64,000 nucleotides of DNA, taken from contig CAMTOV010000002.1 of the NCBI GenBank assembly GCA_947074235.1, positions 1 through 64,000 of the forward strand, in the 5' to 3' direction. Numbering within the stretch: position 1 is the first letter of the stretch; each line of letters opens with the position of its first letter. A program made the position numbers and the translations under genes. The notes beneath the pieces were generated by a model. That model was not told where the DNA came from, searched no databases, and saw nothing but the letters and a program-made list of their open reading frames with translations. Positions 31,954-42,225 of this stretch are shown here, in pieces. This DNA is from an uncultured Bacteroides sp. (lineage in GTDB: Bacteria > Bacteroidota > Bacteroidia > Bacteroidales > Bacteroidaceae).

Positions 31954-31998
31954 AAATCCCGCTTTTGGAGTTATCTGAAAGCGGGATTATTTTTTTAT
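31954..31998 (+). terminator. Rho-independent terminator after groEL
   Basis: AATCCCGCTTT ... AAAGCGGGATT followed by ATTTTTTT. Confidence 0.88.
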
Positions 31999-32150
31999 TA
32001 CAATGTTAAAAGTAGCTGAATTGATGTTTTTTTAAGTGAATTTTATAATAATTGAAAATTTTATGCTATTTTTGATAACAAAATAGTGCTATAGTTTGTT
32101 ATTATATTGTACTGTCTCTTAAATTATACTCATCTCTAAACATTATAATT

Positions 32151-32372
32151 ATGAATAAACATGAAATTGGAGTAAATGCAGGAATTGTTTGGAATCTTCT
32201 TAGCGATAATGCAAAATGGAGTTTCGCTAAACTGAAAAAAGCGTCTGGTTTAAACGATAAAGAACTTGCTACAGCTATAGGATGGCTTGCAAGAGAGGAT
32301 AAAATTGGATTTGAACACAATGAAAAAGATGAAGTTCGAGTTTCAATGAATATAAATGTATTTATCGGTTAG
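32151..32372 (+). CDS. Winged helix-turn-helix (DUF2582-like) protein
   Basis: 73 aa MNKHEIGVNAGIVWNLLSDNAKWSFAKLKKASGLNDKELATAIGWLAREDKIGF. Confidence 0.75.
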   Translation: MNKHEIGVNAGIVWNLLSDNAKWSFAKLKKASGLNDKELATAIGWLAREDKIGFEHNEKDEVRVSMNINVFIG

Positions 32373-32423
32373 TAGCATTTAAAGGACTATTTGGCTTATA
32401 ATAGAATAGGGGATAACGTTGTG

Positions 32424-32927
32424 TTATTCCCTATTTCTATTTTGGCTGATAATCAGTTCGTAATCTATTACATCGAGCCATCTACCAAACTTTAATCCTA
32501 CTTCTTTATAATGAGATACTTGCTTGAATCCAAGCTTAGCATGAAGATGATTGCTTGCTTGATTGCCAGTGGTGATGCAAGCTATTAAGCTATGATAATC
32601 TTGCTTTTTGCAAGCTTCAATAAGTTTGTTCATTAAAACCATTCCAATACCTTTACCAATAGACTGCGGTGCAAGATAAACGGTAGTTTCTAATGTATAT
32701 CTATATGCTGCACGCTCTTTCCAATGATGAGCATAACAATAACCAATGACTTGCCCTTCTTCTTCATAAACGAAATAAGGAAAACGGCTTGATAAAGTGT
32801 GAATACGATTTTGCATATCTTCAACACTAACCGGCTCGGTTTCAAAGGTAATGGTGGTATTTATCACATATTCATTATAAATATCGGCAATAGCTTGTGC
32901 ATCTTGCAGTGTTACAACTCTTATCAT
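32424..32927 (-). CDS. GNAT N-acetyltransferase (phosphinothricin acetyltransferase-like)
   Basis: IADIYNEYVINTTITFETEPVSVEDM; SIGKGIGMVLMNKLIEACK. Confidence 0.85.
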   Translation of the reverse strand: MIRVVTLQDAQAIADIYNEYVINTTITFETEPVSVEDMQNRIHTLSSRFPYFVYEEEGQVIGYCYAHHWKERAAYRYTLETTVYLAPQSIGKGIGMVLMNKLIEACKKQDYHSLIACITTGNQASNHLHAKLGFKQVSHYKEVGLKFGRWLDVIDYELIISQNRNRE

Positions 32928-32932
32928 TCTTT

Positions 32933-35395
32933 TTATTGTATAGTAAATTGATAACTCTGTCCTTTTTCTGTATCTATCTCATAAAGATAAGAAGTGGGCT
33001 GATTTGATGTATTTATAGGCGCTTTTGGAGAGATTAAAGGTTTCTTTAATCCTTGCTCTTTCAATAATATATTGTTTGACTCTTGTATTTCCGACAGAGG
33101 GCTTAGTTTCTCTCCATTATAATATAACGGAGTTGAACTGCGAAGTCTTAACAATCCTCCTAACGTAGAATCTAAAGTTACCGATTTCAATTCATTGTCA
33201 TTCCATTTCATCTCATCAATTAAAAAACCTCCTCTACATCGAATTCCTTTTATCTCTCCTTTGCTCCACACATCGGGCAGAGCAGGAAGAAGATGAATAA
33301 CCCCTGCATGGCTTTGAACTAACATCTCAGCAATGCCTGCAGCACAGCCGAAGTTCCCATCTATCTGAAACGGAGGGTGTGCATCGAATAGGTTTGGATA
33401 AGTTCCACCATTTTGACCTGTTTCTTCTATTGTAGGAGTTATTTGATCGGTTATAAGTTTGTAGGCATGATTCCCATCGAGCAATCGTGCCCATAAACAA
33501 ACTTTCCATCCCATAGACCAACCAGTAGAATGATCGCCTCGTGCTTCTAAAGAACGCTTTGCTGCTTCCATTAAAATAGGCGTATCTAGTGTGATTTGTC
33601 GGCCAGGATATAAACCCCATAGGTGTGATATGTGTCTATGTCGATCATTAGGATTGTCCCAATCCTCCATCCACTCTTGTAGTTGTCCCCATCTGCCTAT
33701 CTGCATGGGTGCTAACTGGTTTACTACCGATTGTAAGCTATCAATAAATAGTGGAGATTCATTCATTAATTGAGCAGCTTGTATTGTATTTCTAAATAAA
33801 TCATCAATCATTTGATTATCCATGGTTGCCCCCGCTACTACCACAAAATCACGTTTCCCATTGACAGTTGGTTTATTTTCGGGAGAATACGAAGGAGAAG
33901 CTACCAACCAATTGTTTTGCGGCTCCTTCACAAGGAAGTCAAGGTAAAACTCACATGCACCTCGCATCAATGGATACACTTCTGTTAGGTAATCTTTATC
34001 GCCCGAGAATAAAAATCTATCCCATAAATGCTGACTAAACCAAGCATTGCAAGTGGGCCAAATTCCCCACGCGGCACCATCTACTGATCCAGTAGATCGC
34101 CAGATGTCTGTGTTGTGGTGCAATGCCCATCCACGACATCCATACATTTCGGCAGTTTGTTTGCCTTGTTCGGCTGTTTCTTTTATCAATTGCAAAAAAG
34201 GCTCATGCATTTCGGGGAGGTTAGTTATCTCTGCCGGCCAATAGTTCATTTCTACATTGATATCGGTAGTGTATTTTCCATCCCAAGGAGCTAGTAGTTT
34301 ATAGTTCCAAATGCCTTGTAGGTTGGCAGCTTGTCCGCCGGGTTGCGAACTGCAAATCAATAGATAGCGACCAAATTGAAAATACAAAGTAGCCATTTGC
34401 GGATCGAAAGTAGATTGGAACTCTTCCACACGAACATCAGTTGGTTTCAAAGCTTGTTCATTGCTTCCCAAATCGAGCGACACACGATTGAATAAATTGG
34501 TATAATATTGCGTGTGTGCAATCTTCGTCTTTTGATAGTTCTTGCTCGTTTTTTGTAGATATTCTCGAGCTTTCTTTTGCGAGTCGCCCGAAATATCTTT
34601 ATAATTTATAAAATTAGTACCAGCCGAAACGTAAATAGTGGCGCTATTTGCTCCAGATAGATGCAATACGGAATCTCCGTCGGTAGTTAGCTTGCCACCT
34701 TGATGGTCTATACGCGTTAAAGTAGTAAAACGAATCTTGCCCTCTATGCCTTCATGATTGCTAGCTTTGCCATCTAACTGCAATTCCTTTTGTGATGTTA
34801 TACTTTGTGTTATGTCATTTTTATAAGGGGTAGTATAACTTGCCTTAAAGGATATTTCTCCTTTTTTGTCGGCTGTTAGGCGAATGATAAGTACATCATC
34901 AGAAAAAGACGTGAAGACTTCTCGAGTATAATTTACCCCATTGGCTGTGAAGCGAGTAGTAGCAATTGCATTTTCAATATTCAAATCACGATAATAGTTA
35001 GTGTACTTATCAATTTCATCAAAATCGAGATGTAATGAGCCGATGGTTTGATAAGGCATACCATTGCCAGATGTAGAACTAATAGCCTCGCCACATAATT
35101 TTTGCGCCTCCATATTTTTTCCTTCAAATATCAGTTGACGAATCTCTGAAAGTGCATCTTTAGCTTTCGGATTGGTATTGTTGTGAGGCGATCCTCCCCA
35201 AATTGTTTCTTCGTTAAGTTGAATCTCCTCATGAATGGGATTGCCATACACCATTGCGCCTAGTCGTCCATTGCCTAATGGTAGTGCTTCAACCCACTTT
35301 TCGGCAGGTTGATTATACCATAGCTTTAACTCAGTAACTTGTGCTTGTACTATTAGCGTGGTCAATAAGAAAACAAATGCAATTATTCTTTTCAT
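32933..35395 (-). CDS. Glycoside hydrolase family 95 (alpha-L-fucosidase/galactosidase type)
   Basis: LWYNQPAEKWVEALPLGNGRLGAMVYGNPIHEEIQLNEETIWGGSPHNNTNP; WNYKLLAPWDGKYTTDINVEMNYWPAE. Confidence 0.9.
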   Translation of the reverse strand: MKRIIAFVFLLTTLIVQAQVTELKLWYNQPAEKWVEALPLGNGRLGAMVYGNPIHEEIQLNEETIWGGSPHNNTNPKAKDALSEIRQLIFEGKNMEAQKLCGEAISSTSGNGMPYQTIGSLHLDFDEIDKYTNYYRDLNIENAIATTRFTANGVNYTREVFTSFSDDVLIIRLTADKKGEISFKASYTTPYKNDITQSITSQKELQLDGKASNHEGIEGKIRFTTLTRIDHQGGKLTTDGDSVLHLSGANSATIYVSAGTNFINYKDISGDSQKKAREYLQKTSKNYQKTKIAHTQYYTNLFNRVSLDLGSNEQALKPTDVRVEEFQSTFDPQMATLYFQFGRYLLICSSQPGGQAANLQGIWNYKLLAPWDGKYTTDINVEMNYWPAEITNLPEMHEPFLQLIKETAEQGKQTAEMYGCRGWALHHNTDIWRSTGSVDGAAWGIWPTCNAWFSQHLWDRFLFSGDKDYLTEVYPLMRGACEFYLDFLVKEPQNNWLVASPSYSPENKPTVNGKRDFVVVAGATMDNQMIDDLFRNTIQAAQLMNESPLFIDSLQSVVNQLAPMQIGRWGQLQEWMEDWDNPNDRHRHISHLWGLYPGRQITLDTPILMEAAKRSLEARGDHSTGWSMGWKVCLWARLLDGNHAYKLITDQITPTIEETGQNGGTYPNLFDAHPPFQIDGNFGCAAGIAEMLVQSHAGVIHLLPALPDVWSKGEIKGIRCRGGFLIDEMKWNDNELKSVTLDSTLGGLLRLRSSTPLYYNGEKLSPLSEIQESNNILLKEQGLKKPLISPKAPINTSNQPTSYLYEIDTEKGQSYQFTIQ

Positions 35396-35408
35396 ATGAT
35401 TACTTATT

Positions 35409-38015
35409 TTAATCTACTAGAATTGTTATGCTCTTTAGATCTTCATTTCTAGAACTACAACCATATAATATTTCATATTCTCCAGGAATGGTGCGCATGG
35501 TGTTTGACTGTGTATCAAACCAGTCGAAATCTTTGTACGAAAGAGGAATCGATATAGATTGTTTCTCGCCCTTTTTGAGAGAAACACGTTTAAAGCTTCT
35601 TAGTGCTTTTGTAGGCCCTTCTTTATCGCCACTTCGTTTTAGATAGATTTGCACAATCTCATCTCCATCCATGTTGCCAGTGTTGCTGATAGGTAGGATC
35701 ATCTCAACAGTATCATCAACATTTATCGAGTTTTGTGTAAGTGTTGCATAGTCATAGGCAAACTGAGTATAACTCAATCCGTATCCAAATGGGAATAGAG
35801 GCTCCTCAGTCATATAACGATAAGTGCGTCCTTTCATCGAGTAATCTTCAAAATCGGGTAGTTGATTGGTGTTCTTATAAAATGTTACCGGAAGTCTACC
35901 TGCTGGATTATAATCTCCAAACAATACTTCGGCTACAGCTTGACCACCAGCTTGTCCTGGATACCAAGCTTGTAAAATAGCATCACAACTTTTAGTTTCG
36001 GGTTCTAATGCCATAGCCGATCCTGAGTAATTTACTAATACAACTTTCTTTCCAGCCTGTTTAAGTGCTGCAAGTATCTCTCTTTGTATGGCAGGAAGCT
36101 CTATATTGGTGCGGTCACCTCCTTTAAAACCTGTTGCATTAACTGGCATCTCTTCACCTTCTAATAGGGGAGATATACCTCCGGCAAACACCACAACGTC
36201 GGCATCTTGTATATCATTAAGTAATGATTGCATATTGAATGGCATCTCTTTTACTAAATCAAATTTAAGATACGAGTCATTACGTTTTGATGTATATAAT
36301 AACTCAATATCATATTTCTCGCCAGCCTTAGCTTGTAGTGTATATAGGTTTTGTGGGTTTTTAATATTTGTTTTATCCACTACTTCTTTCCCATTTATCA
36401 AAATTCTAATGTTTTCATTAGTCTGAACTCTAAAAATTGCTACGCAATTATTGGTTGGAGCAAATGTTGTTTGATATTTACCGCTGAAGTTAGTTAAGTT
36501 TACCCCAGCTGCAAAGGTAGTAGCGCCTAGCACATTAAACTGAAAAGGTGTATTGATTTGAAGATTAGCTGCTGCTTCACCTTCAAATTCTCTATTATTC
36601 CAATAGGTTGCATTAAATCCAGATAGCTTATTGCTACTACATTGATTGAATAGGCTCTCGAAAGTAATTCCATCGGTAGGGCCGCATGCTGTAGTAAATG
36701 TTAACTGAGATTCGGGTAGATATTCCTTCATTGCCGATAATAATGTAGAGGTTTTAGAAGGAAAACCATTGTAATTGGCCCACTGCATTACAGAGTCATT
36801 TGCGTTAGGACCAATCAACGCTACCTTGGTTTTTCTACTCAATGGCAATACTTGATTGTTGTTTTGCAATAACGTCATTGTCTGACGCGCCATTTCTAGA
36901 GCCAATGCTTGATGGGCTTCACAATCTACTACGTTATAGGGTATTTGCCAAGGATACTCTTCTTCCATTTCACCCAATTCAAATCTAGCTTTAAGCAAGC
37001 GTTTCAACGATACATTAATTTGTTCTTCATCAATATACCCAGCTTTTACCGCATCCGTTAGTTTGCGATAATCTCCACCACACTCCAAGTCTGTGCCACT
37101 AAGCACAGCATCGGCCGATGCATGCGCAGCATCTTTGTGAGTAAGGTGTCGCTTTTCTCTCCAAAAGTCGCTAATAGCACCGCAATCTGATACAACAATA
37201 CCATCAAACCCCCATTCATCGCGCAAGATTTGAGTAAGCAGACGTTTGCTTCCACAACACGGTTCGCCTTCGTAGCGATTGTATGCACACATCACCTCTT
37301 TTACATTGCCCTCTTGCACCAACACTTTAAAGGCTGGCAAGTAAGTTTCCCACAAATCGCGTGGGTCAATATCTTTGGCATCAAAACTATGGCGATTCCA
37401 TTCAGGGCCTGAATGAACCGCATAATGTTTGGCACAAGCATGTAATTTGTTATACTTAGCAGAGTCGGGACCTTGCAAACCATTAACAACTACCAGTCCC
37501 ATTTGAGTTGTCAAGTATGGGTCTTCGCCGTATGTTTCTTGGCCTCGTCCCCAGCGTGGATCGCGAAATATATTGATGTTGGGTGTCCACATTGTCAGTC
37601 CTTGATAGCGTTTATACTCACCACGACTATTGAAGTCTCGATTCTTTGCTCGTGCTTCGTCCGAAACCACATTAAATACTTCATATAATAATGAATCGTT
37701 GAAAGATGCAGCCATCCCGATAGTTTGAGGAAAGACTGTGGCCAATCCCGCACGAGCTACCCCATGCAAAGCTTCGTTCCACCACTCATAGGGCTTAACT
37801 CCTAAACGAGGGATGGCAGGTGAGTTATTTTGCATCAATGATACTTTTTCTTCCAAAGTAAGTCTATGCATTAAATCTTCGGCACGTTCTTCGGCACTCA
37901 ATGTAGAGTCTTGATAAGGCAACTGTGCAGCGAGATTACTAAAGGTAGAAAAGGTAAAAAAGCAAATGCAGGCTTTAAGGCAAAGTCTGCTTGATAAATG
38001 GAGAAGTGTTTTCAT
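35409..38015 (-). CDS. Glycoside hydrolase family 3 with inserted PA14 domain (beta-xylosidase/glucosidase type)
   Basis: YEWWNEALHGVARAGLATVFPQTIGMAASF, GIVVSDCGAISDF, PA14-like SGFNATYWNNREFEGEA...VAIFRVQTNENIRILINGKEVVD. Confidence 0.9.
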   Translation of the reverse strand: MKTLLHLSSRLCLKACICFFTFSTFSNLAAQLPYQDSTLSAEERAEDLMHRLTLEEKVSLMQNNSPAIPRLGVKPYEWWNEALHGVARAGLATVFPQTIGMAASFNDSLLYEVFNVVSDEARAKNRDFNSRGEYKRYQGLTMWTPNINIFRDPRWGRGQETYGEDPYLTTQMGLVVVNGLQGPDSAKYNKLHACAKHYAVHSGPEWNRHSFDAKDIDPRDLWETYLPAFKVLVQEGNVKEVMCAYNRYEGEPCCGSKRLLTQILRDEWGFDGIVVSDCGAISDFWREKRHLTHKDAAHASADAVLSGTDLECGGDYRKLTDAVKAGYIDEEQINVSLKRLLKARFELGEMEEEYPWQIPYNVVDCEAHQALALEMARQTMTLLQNNNQVLPLSRKTKVALIGPNANDSVMQWANYNGFPSKTSTLLSAMKEYLPESQLTFTTACGPTDGITFESLFNQCSSNKLSGFNATYWNNREFEGEAAANLQINTPFQFNVLGATTFAAGVNLTNFSGKYQTTFAPTNNCVAIFRVQTNENIRILINGKEVVDKTNIKNPQNLYTLQAKAGEKYDIELLYTSKRNDSYLKFDLVKEMPFNMQSLLNDIQDADVVVFAGGISPLLEGEEMPVNATGFKGGDRTNIELPAIQREILAALKQAGKKVVLVNYSGSAMALEPETKSCDAILQAWYPGQAGGQAVAEVLFGDYNPAGRLPVTFYKNTNQLPDFEDYSMKGRTYRYMTEEPLFPFGYGLSYTQFAYDYATLTQNSINVDDTVEMILPISNTGNMDGDEIVQIYLKRSGDKEGPTKALRSFKRVSLKKGEKQSISIPLSYKDFDWFDTQSNTMRTIPGEYEILYGCSSRNEDLKSITILVD

Positions 38016-38268
38016 GGTTAGGAATTTGTCTTTTCAGCATTATTATTCTTATGTGCAATATTACAATTATTTTGTTAATTTTCGTGGTAAATATTGATAG
38101 AAATTGGTGAAGATGTGATAGTTGTGTTGTAATTATTGTTAGTGGAAATATTGATTATGCAAATAATTGGTATGTTATTTTATGAAATTACATGCTTTTG
38201 CACACTTTTTCCACCTATTGCATGATATACTTTCTCAGATATTAGCCATATTATAATGAAAGAAAATT

Positions 38269-38276
38269 TATTTTTG
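38269..38276 (+). promoter_or_regulatory. Bacteroidetes-type -7 element TATTTTTG upstream of the GH28 gene
   Basis: TAnnTTTG 38 bp upstream of ATG 38314; no clear -33 TTTG. Confidence 0.45.
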
Positions 38277-38313
38277 TGAAATCTAATTTTAACTAATATA
38301 CTTAAAAACAAAA

Positions 38314-39843
38314 ATGAAACGTTTATTTGCTTATTTCATAGCATTGCTATGTGTGTCGGTTAGTGCATCGGCGCGTATATTTGATATGCAGCAATTAGGT
38401 GCTGATACGACAGGTAAAACTATTTGCACTGAATTGATTAATAAAGCTATCGAACAAGCATCGTCTGAGGGTGGGGATACTATCTATTTCCCGGCAGGAA
38501 CCTATCTTACCGGTGCTATACAGATGAAGAGTAATATCACACTTCACTTAGAGTCGGGCTCAGTACTTCGCTTTTCCGATGTGTTTGAAGATTATCTTCC
38601 TTTTGTGAAAGTTCGCTGGGAAGGTGTGGTAATGAATGGACTTTCACCACTTATCCATGCCGAAAATGCTGATAATATCACGATTACCGGTCGCGGTACA
38701 TTAGATGGTAATGGATTTAAATGGTGGGAATGGTTGAGAGAAACTCGTTCGCAGCTGAGCGCTAATAATGGCACATTGCCACAATTGAGCAAAATACAGC
38801 AAATGTGGACCGAAGCTAACAAAGATTTAAAGGTTTCTGAGTATTATCAACCGACTATCGAAAGACGTATGTTTCGTCCTCCGTTCATTCAGTTTTTTGA
38901 GTGTACCAATATCGTTATTGAGAATGTAAAGATAATCAATTCACCCTTCTGGACTATCAATCCCGAATTCTGTGACAATATTGTTATTAGTGGCGTGACT
39001 ATTAATAATCCGGGTAGAGATCCTAAAGGACCTAACACGGATGGTATCAACCCATCTTCGTGCACCAATGTGCGTATCTCAGATTGTTTTATCAGTGTGG
39101 GCGACGATTGCATCACTATCAAATCGGGTAGAGATGAACAAGGTCGTGAATATGGTAGACCTTGTGAGAATCTTACCATTACAAACTGTGTGATGCTTTC
39201 GGGCCATGGTGGGGTAGTTATTGGTAGTGAGATGTCGGGTAGTGTAAGACGTGTAACTATCTCTAATTGTGTATTCGATGGTACAGATGCAGGTATTCGC
39301 CTAAAAGCATCTCGTGGCCGTGGCGGTGTGGTAGAAGATATCCGCGTAAATAATATAGTGATGCGCGATATTCAAAAGAATGCCTTTATCTTCGACCTGT
39401 TTTATGATAAAACATCGGTTGTTGAACCGGTTTCAGAGCGCACGCCCATCTTCCGCAATATTCATTTGAGCAATATTACAGGTAAGGAAATTGCCAAGAT
39501 TGGTTACATCAGTGGAATTGAAGAGATGCCGATTGAAGAGATTTCGTTTACTAATATCAATATGGTAGCTGATAAAGGCTTCTCTGCAGAAACAGCAGTG
39601 AATCTTCGTTTCAACAATGTTGATTTTGCTGTAAAACAAGGCCCTTCTTTCTTCTTCAAAGATTGTAAAGAGGTGGTGCTGAACGATGTTCGATCTAAAT
39701 CTCCTATACCAGGACAACCGGTAGTGGTGATGGAACAGGTGCAAGATGCGCTGCTCAACAACTGTTTTCAGATGAAAACATTGCCTGACTTTTTGCAAGA
39801 AACCAACTCTAGTGTGATGAAAATGATGAGTGGCACTTGGTAA
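38314..39843 (+). CDS. Glycoside hydrolase family 28 (polygalacturonase-like)
   Basis: GPNTDGINPSSCTNVRISDCFISVGDDCITIKSG and GHGGVVIGSEMSG catalytic motifs. Confidence 0.93.
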   Translation: MKRLFAYFIALLCVSVSASARIFDMQQLGADTTGKTICTELINKAIEQASSEGGDTIYFPAGTYLTGAIQMKSNITLHLESGSVLRFSDVFEDYLPFVKVRWEGVVMNGLSPLIHAENADNITITGRGTLDGNGFKWWEWLRETRSQLSANNGTLPQLSKIQQMWTEANKDLKVSEYYQPTIERRMFRPPFIQFFECTNIVIENVKIINSPFWTINPEFCDNIVISGVTINNPGRDPKGPNTDGINPSSCTNVRISDCFISVGDDCITIKSGRDEQGREYGRPCENLTITNCVMLSGHGGVVIGSEMSGSVRRVTISNCVFDGTDAGIRLKASRGRGGVVEDIRVNNIVMRDIQKNAFIFDLFYDKTSVVEPVSERTPIFRNIHLSNITGKEIAKIGYISGIEEMPIEEISFTNINMVADKGFSAETAVNLRFNNVDFAVKQGPSFFFKDCKEVVLNDVRSKSPIPGQPVVVMEQVQDALLNNCFQMKTLPDFLQETNSSVMKMMSGTW

Positions 39844-39868
39844 TTTTACCTTCGTGTTATAAATATTA

Positions 39869-39914
39869 ATGCGCCCTATTCACAATGTTGAGTAGGGCGC
39901 ATTGTTGTTTTGTA
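39869..39914 (+). terminator. Terminator hairpin after the GH28 gene
   Basis: ATGCGCCCTA ... TAGGGCGCAT then TGTTGTTTT. Confidence 0.8.
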
Positions 39915-40071
39915 AAGTGCTGATATTCAATAGTGCTTTGTTCGGTTTTAAAACTATATCATTTTACGTTGTATTCCTTTACATTCTACAGATAGAATGC
40001 TTCATTTATCATGTATAAATGTAACAGTTTATAATGCGATTATTATATGTAGTATAAATTTTAGTTTAAAT

Positions 40072-40108
40072 AAAAAAAGCTCCAATGTTTAAAACACTGG
40101 AGCTTTCT
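40072..40108 (-). terminator. Terminator after nagB
   Basis: Minus strand: AAAGCTCCAgtgttttaaacatTGGAGCTTTTTTT. Confidence 0.85.
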
Positions 40109-40128
40109 ATTTAGTATTGTAAATAGAA

Positions 40129-40941
40129 TTACTGAATCAACTTTTCAGCATCTAAAAAGTCTGCTTCAATATCTTTGAAATAACGATAAGTACCTACTTT
40201 GATTTCGGCAGTTGCAGCATCATCGCAAACAATGATTCCTTTTTCATGCATTTGCAATGCACTGATTGTCCACATTTGAGTGATAGAACCTTCTACGGCA
40301 TGGCGCAAAGCACGTGCTTTGTTGTGTCCATTTACGATAATCATTACCTCTTTGGCAGATAAAACAGTTCCAACACCTACAGTCAATGCTGTTTTGGGAA
40401 CTTTGTTGATGTCATTGTCAAAGAAGCGAGAGTTAGCGATGATTGTATCTGTTGTCAATGTTTTTTGACGAGTACGAGATGATAAAGAAGATCCCGGTTC
40501 GTTGAAAGCGATGTGCCCATCGGGACCAATACCACCCATGAATAAGTCGATACCACCATAGAATTTAATTTTATCTTCGTAACGTTCACATTCTGCATCA
40601 AGATCGGCAGCATTTCCGTTAAGAATATTTGTATTTTCTGGTTTAATATCAATATGGCCAAAGAAATTGTTCCACATGAATGAATAATAACTCTCCGGAT
40701 GGTTTTGTGGAAGACCCACATATTCGTCCATATTGAAAGTTACCACATTGGCGAAAGAAACAATTCCTTTTTTGTTAAGTTCGATAAGCTCTTTGTACAT
40801 GCCTAGTGGTGAAGAACCGGTAGGACATCCCAAAACAAAAGGTTTTTCAGGTGTTGGTGCTGCTTGTTTAATCTTAGCAGCCACATAGTGTGCAGCCCAC
40901 TTAGATATAGCTTGATAGTCAGGTTGAATGATTAATCTCAT
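40129..40941 (-). CDS. nagB: Glucosamine-6-phosphate deaminase
   Basis: [59 protein letters not shown]. Confidence 0.95.
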   Translation of the reverse strand: MRLIIQPDYQAISKWAAHYVAAKIKQAAPTPEKPFVLGCPTGSSPLGMYKELIELNKKGIVSFANVVTFNMDEYVGLPQNHPESYYSFMWNNFFGHIDIKPENTNILNGNAADLDAECERYEDKIKFYGGIDLFMGGIGPDGHIAFNEPGSSLSSRTRQKTLTTDTIIANSRFFDNDINKVPKTALTVGVGTVLSAKEVMIIVNGHNKARALRHAVEGSITQMWTISALQMHEKGIIVCDDAATAEIKVGTYRYFKDIEADFLDAEKLIQ

Positions 40942-40972
40942 AATGTTGATTATTTATAGGGGGTTAGTAATG

Positions 40973-42172
40973 TTATTCTCTGTCTGCCTTTAGTCTATCG
41001 GCCATAGCGCGTCCTAAGTTAGCACATTGGTCGTATGTTATATCTTTCATGCCCTGTTTCATCTCTACAGGATCTCCAATCAATTCAAATTTACTCTGTG
41101 TAGCAAAGTCGCCCATACGCTTAACGGCTGCTCCTGCCCAAGTAAATGAGCCGAACAATCCCAAATAGCGTACTTTGATTTCGCGAAGAAGTATTTTAGA
41201 AATCAATGACTCAATTTCAGGATATATCTGATTGCTGTAGGTTGGCGAACCTACTATTAAGCCTTTATATTTAAATATATCGGCAAGAATGTAAGATGGA
41301 TTGCTCTTGCTTACATTGTGCATTACAATGTTTTTGATGCCTTGCGCAGAAAGCTCACTTGCTATGGCTTCTGCCATTTGCTCTGTATTGCCATACATGC
41401 TACCGTATGCAATCACAACACCCTCTTCGGCTTCGTATTTGCTCAACTTGTCATAGATACCTACTACTTTGGCAATGTTCTCTTCCCAAATAGGTCCGTG
41501 AGTAGAACAAATGGTATTGATGGGTAGCCCACCTAACTTTTGCAAAGCTCTTTGTACGGGGCTGCCATATTTGCCTACAATGTTAGAGTAGTATCTCACC
41601 ATCTCATCCCAATACTTATCAGTATTGATGCGACTATCTATGAATCCACCATCCAAAGTACCGAAACATCCAAACGCGTCTCCCGAAAATAGGATACCAT
41701 CGGTTTCATCGAAACTCATCATTGTTTCGGGCCAGTGCACCATTGGTGTAAGATAAAAGCGAAGTTTATGATGTCCTAATGCTAAGAAGTCGCCATCCTT
41801 TACAAGATATTGTTGACCGGTAACACCATAAAAGCCTTCAATCATGCCGAAAGTTTGCTTATTGCCTACAATGATAATATCTGGATAATGCTGCTGTATA
41901 AGGCGAATAGAACCAGAATGATCGGGCTCCATATGATTGATGATAAGATAATTGATTGGGCGATCGCCTATTATCTTTTTAATTTTATGAATATATACTT
42001 CAAAAAAGTTTATGTCTACTGTATCAACAAGTGCTATCATATCATCATCAATCAAATATGAGTTGTATGATACTCCGTATGGCAATGGCCACATGCCTTC
42101 AAAAAGATGCTTATTGCGATCGTTCACTCCAACGTAATGAACCTTTCCTTTAATTAATGAATTTTGTTCCAT
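40973..42172 (-). CDS. Flavodiiron protein (FprA/FDP; metallo-beta-lactamase plus flavodoxin)
   Basis: HMEPDHSG diiron motif, VHWPETMMSFDE, SGDAFGCFG, flavodoxin GSMYGNTEQMAEAIA. Confidence 0.93.
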   Translation of the reverse strand: MEQNSLIKGKVHYVGVNDRNKHLFEGMWPLPYGVSYNSYLIDDDMIALVDTVDINFFEVYIHKIKKIIGDRPINYLIINHMEPDHSGSIRLIQQHYPDIIIVGNKQTFGMIEGFYGVTGQQYLVKDGDFLALGHHKLRFYLTPMVHWPETMMSFDETDGILFSGDAFGCFGTLDGGFIDSRINTDKYWDEMVRYYSNIVGKYGSPVQRALQKLGGLPINTICSTHGPIWEENIAKVVGIYDKLSKYEAEEGVVIAYGSMYGNTEQMAEAIASELSAQGIKNIVMHNVSKSNPSYILADIFKYKGLIVGSPTYSNQIYPEIESLISKILLREIKVRYLGLFGSFTWAGAAVKRMGDFATQSKFELIGDPVEMKQGMKDITYDQCANLGRAMADRLKADRE

Positions 42173-42225
42173 CTTATTAATCGGATTATATTAGTTTTTC
42201 GTTTTACAAATATATCTTATTTTTC

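Noticed and set aside
38016-38313. Possible dyads around TGCAAAT and TTTTGCACA between GH3 and GH28
   Set aside because: Only short, imperfect matches in AT-rich DNA; not distinguishable from chance by eye
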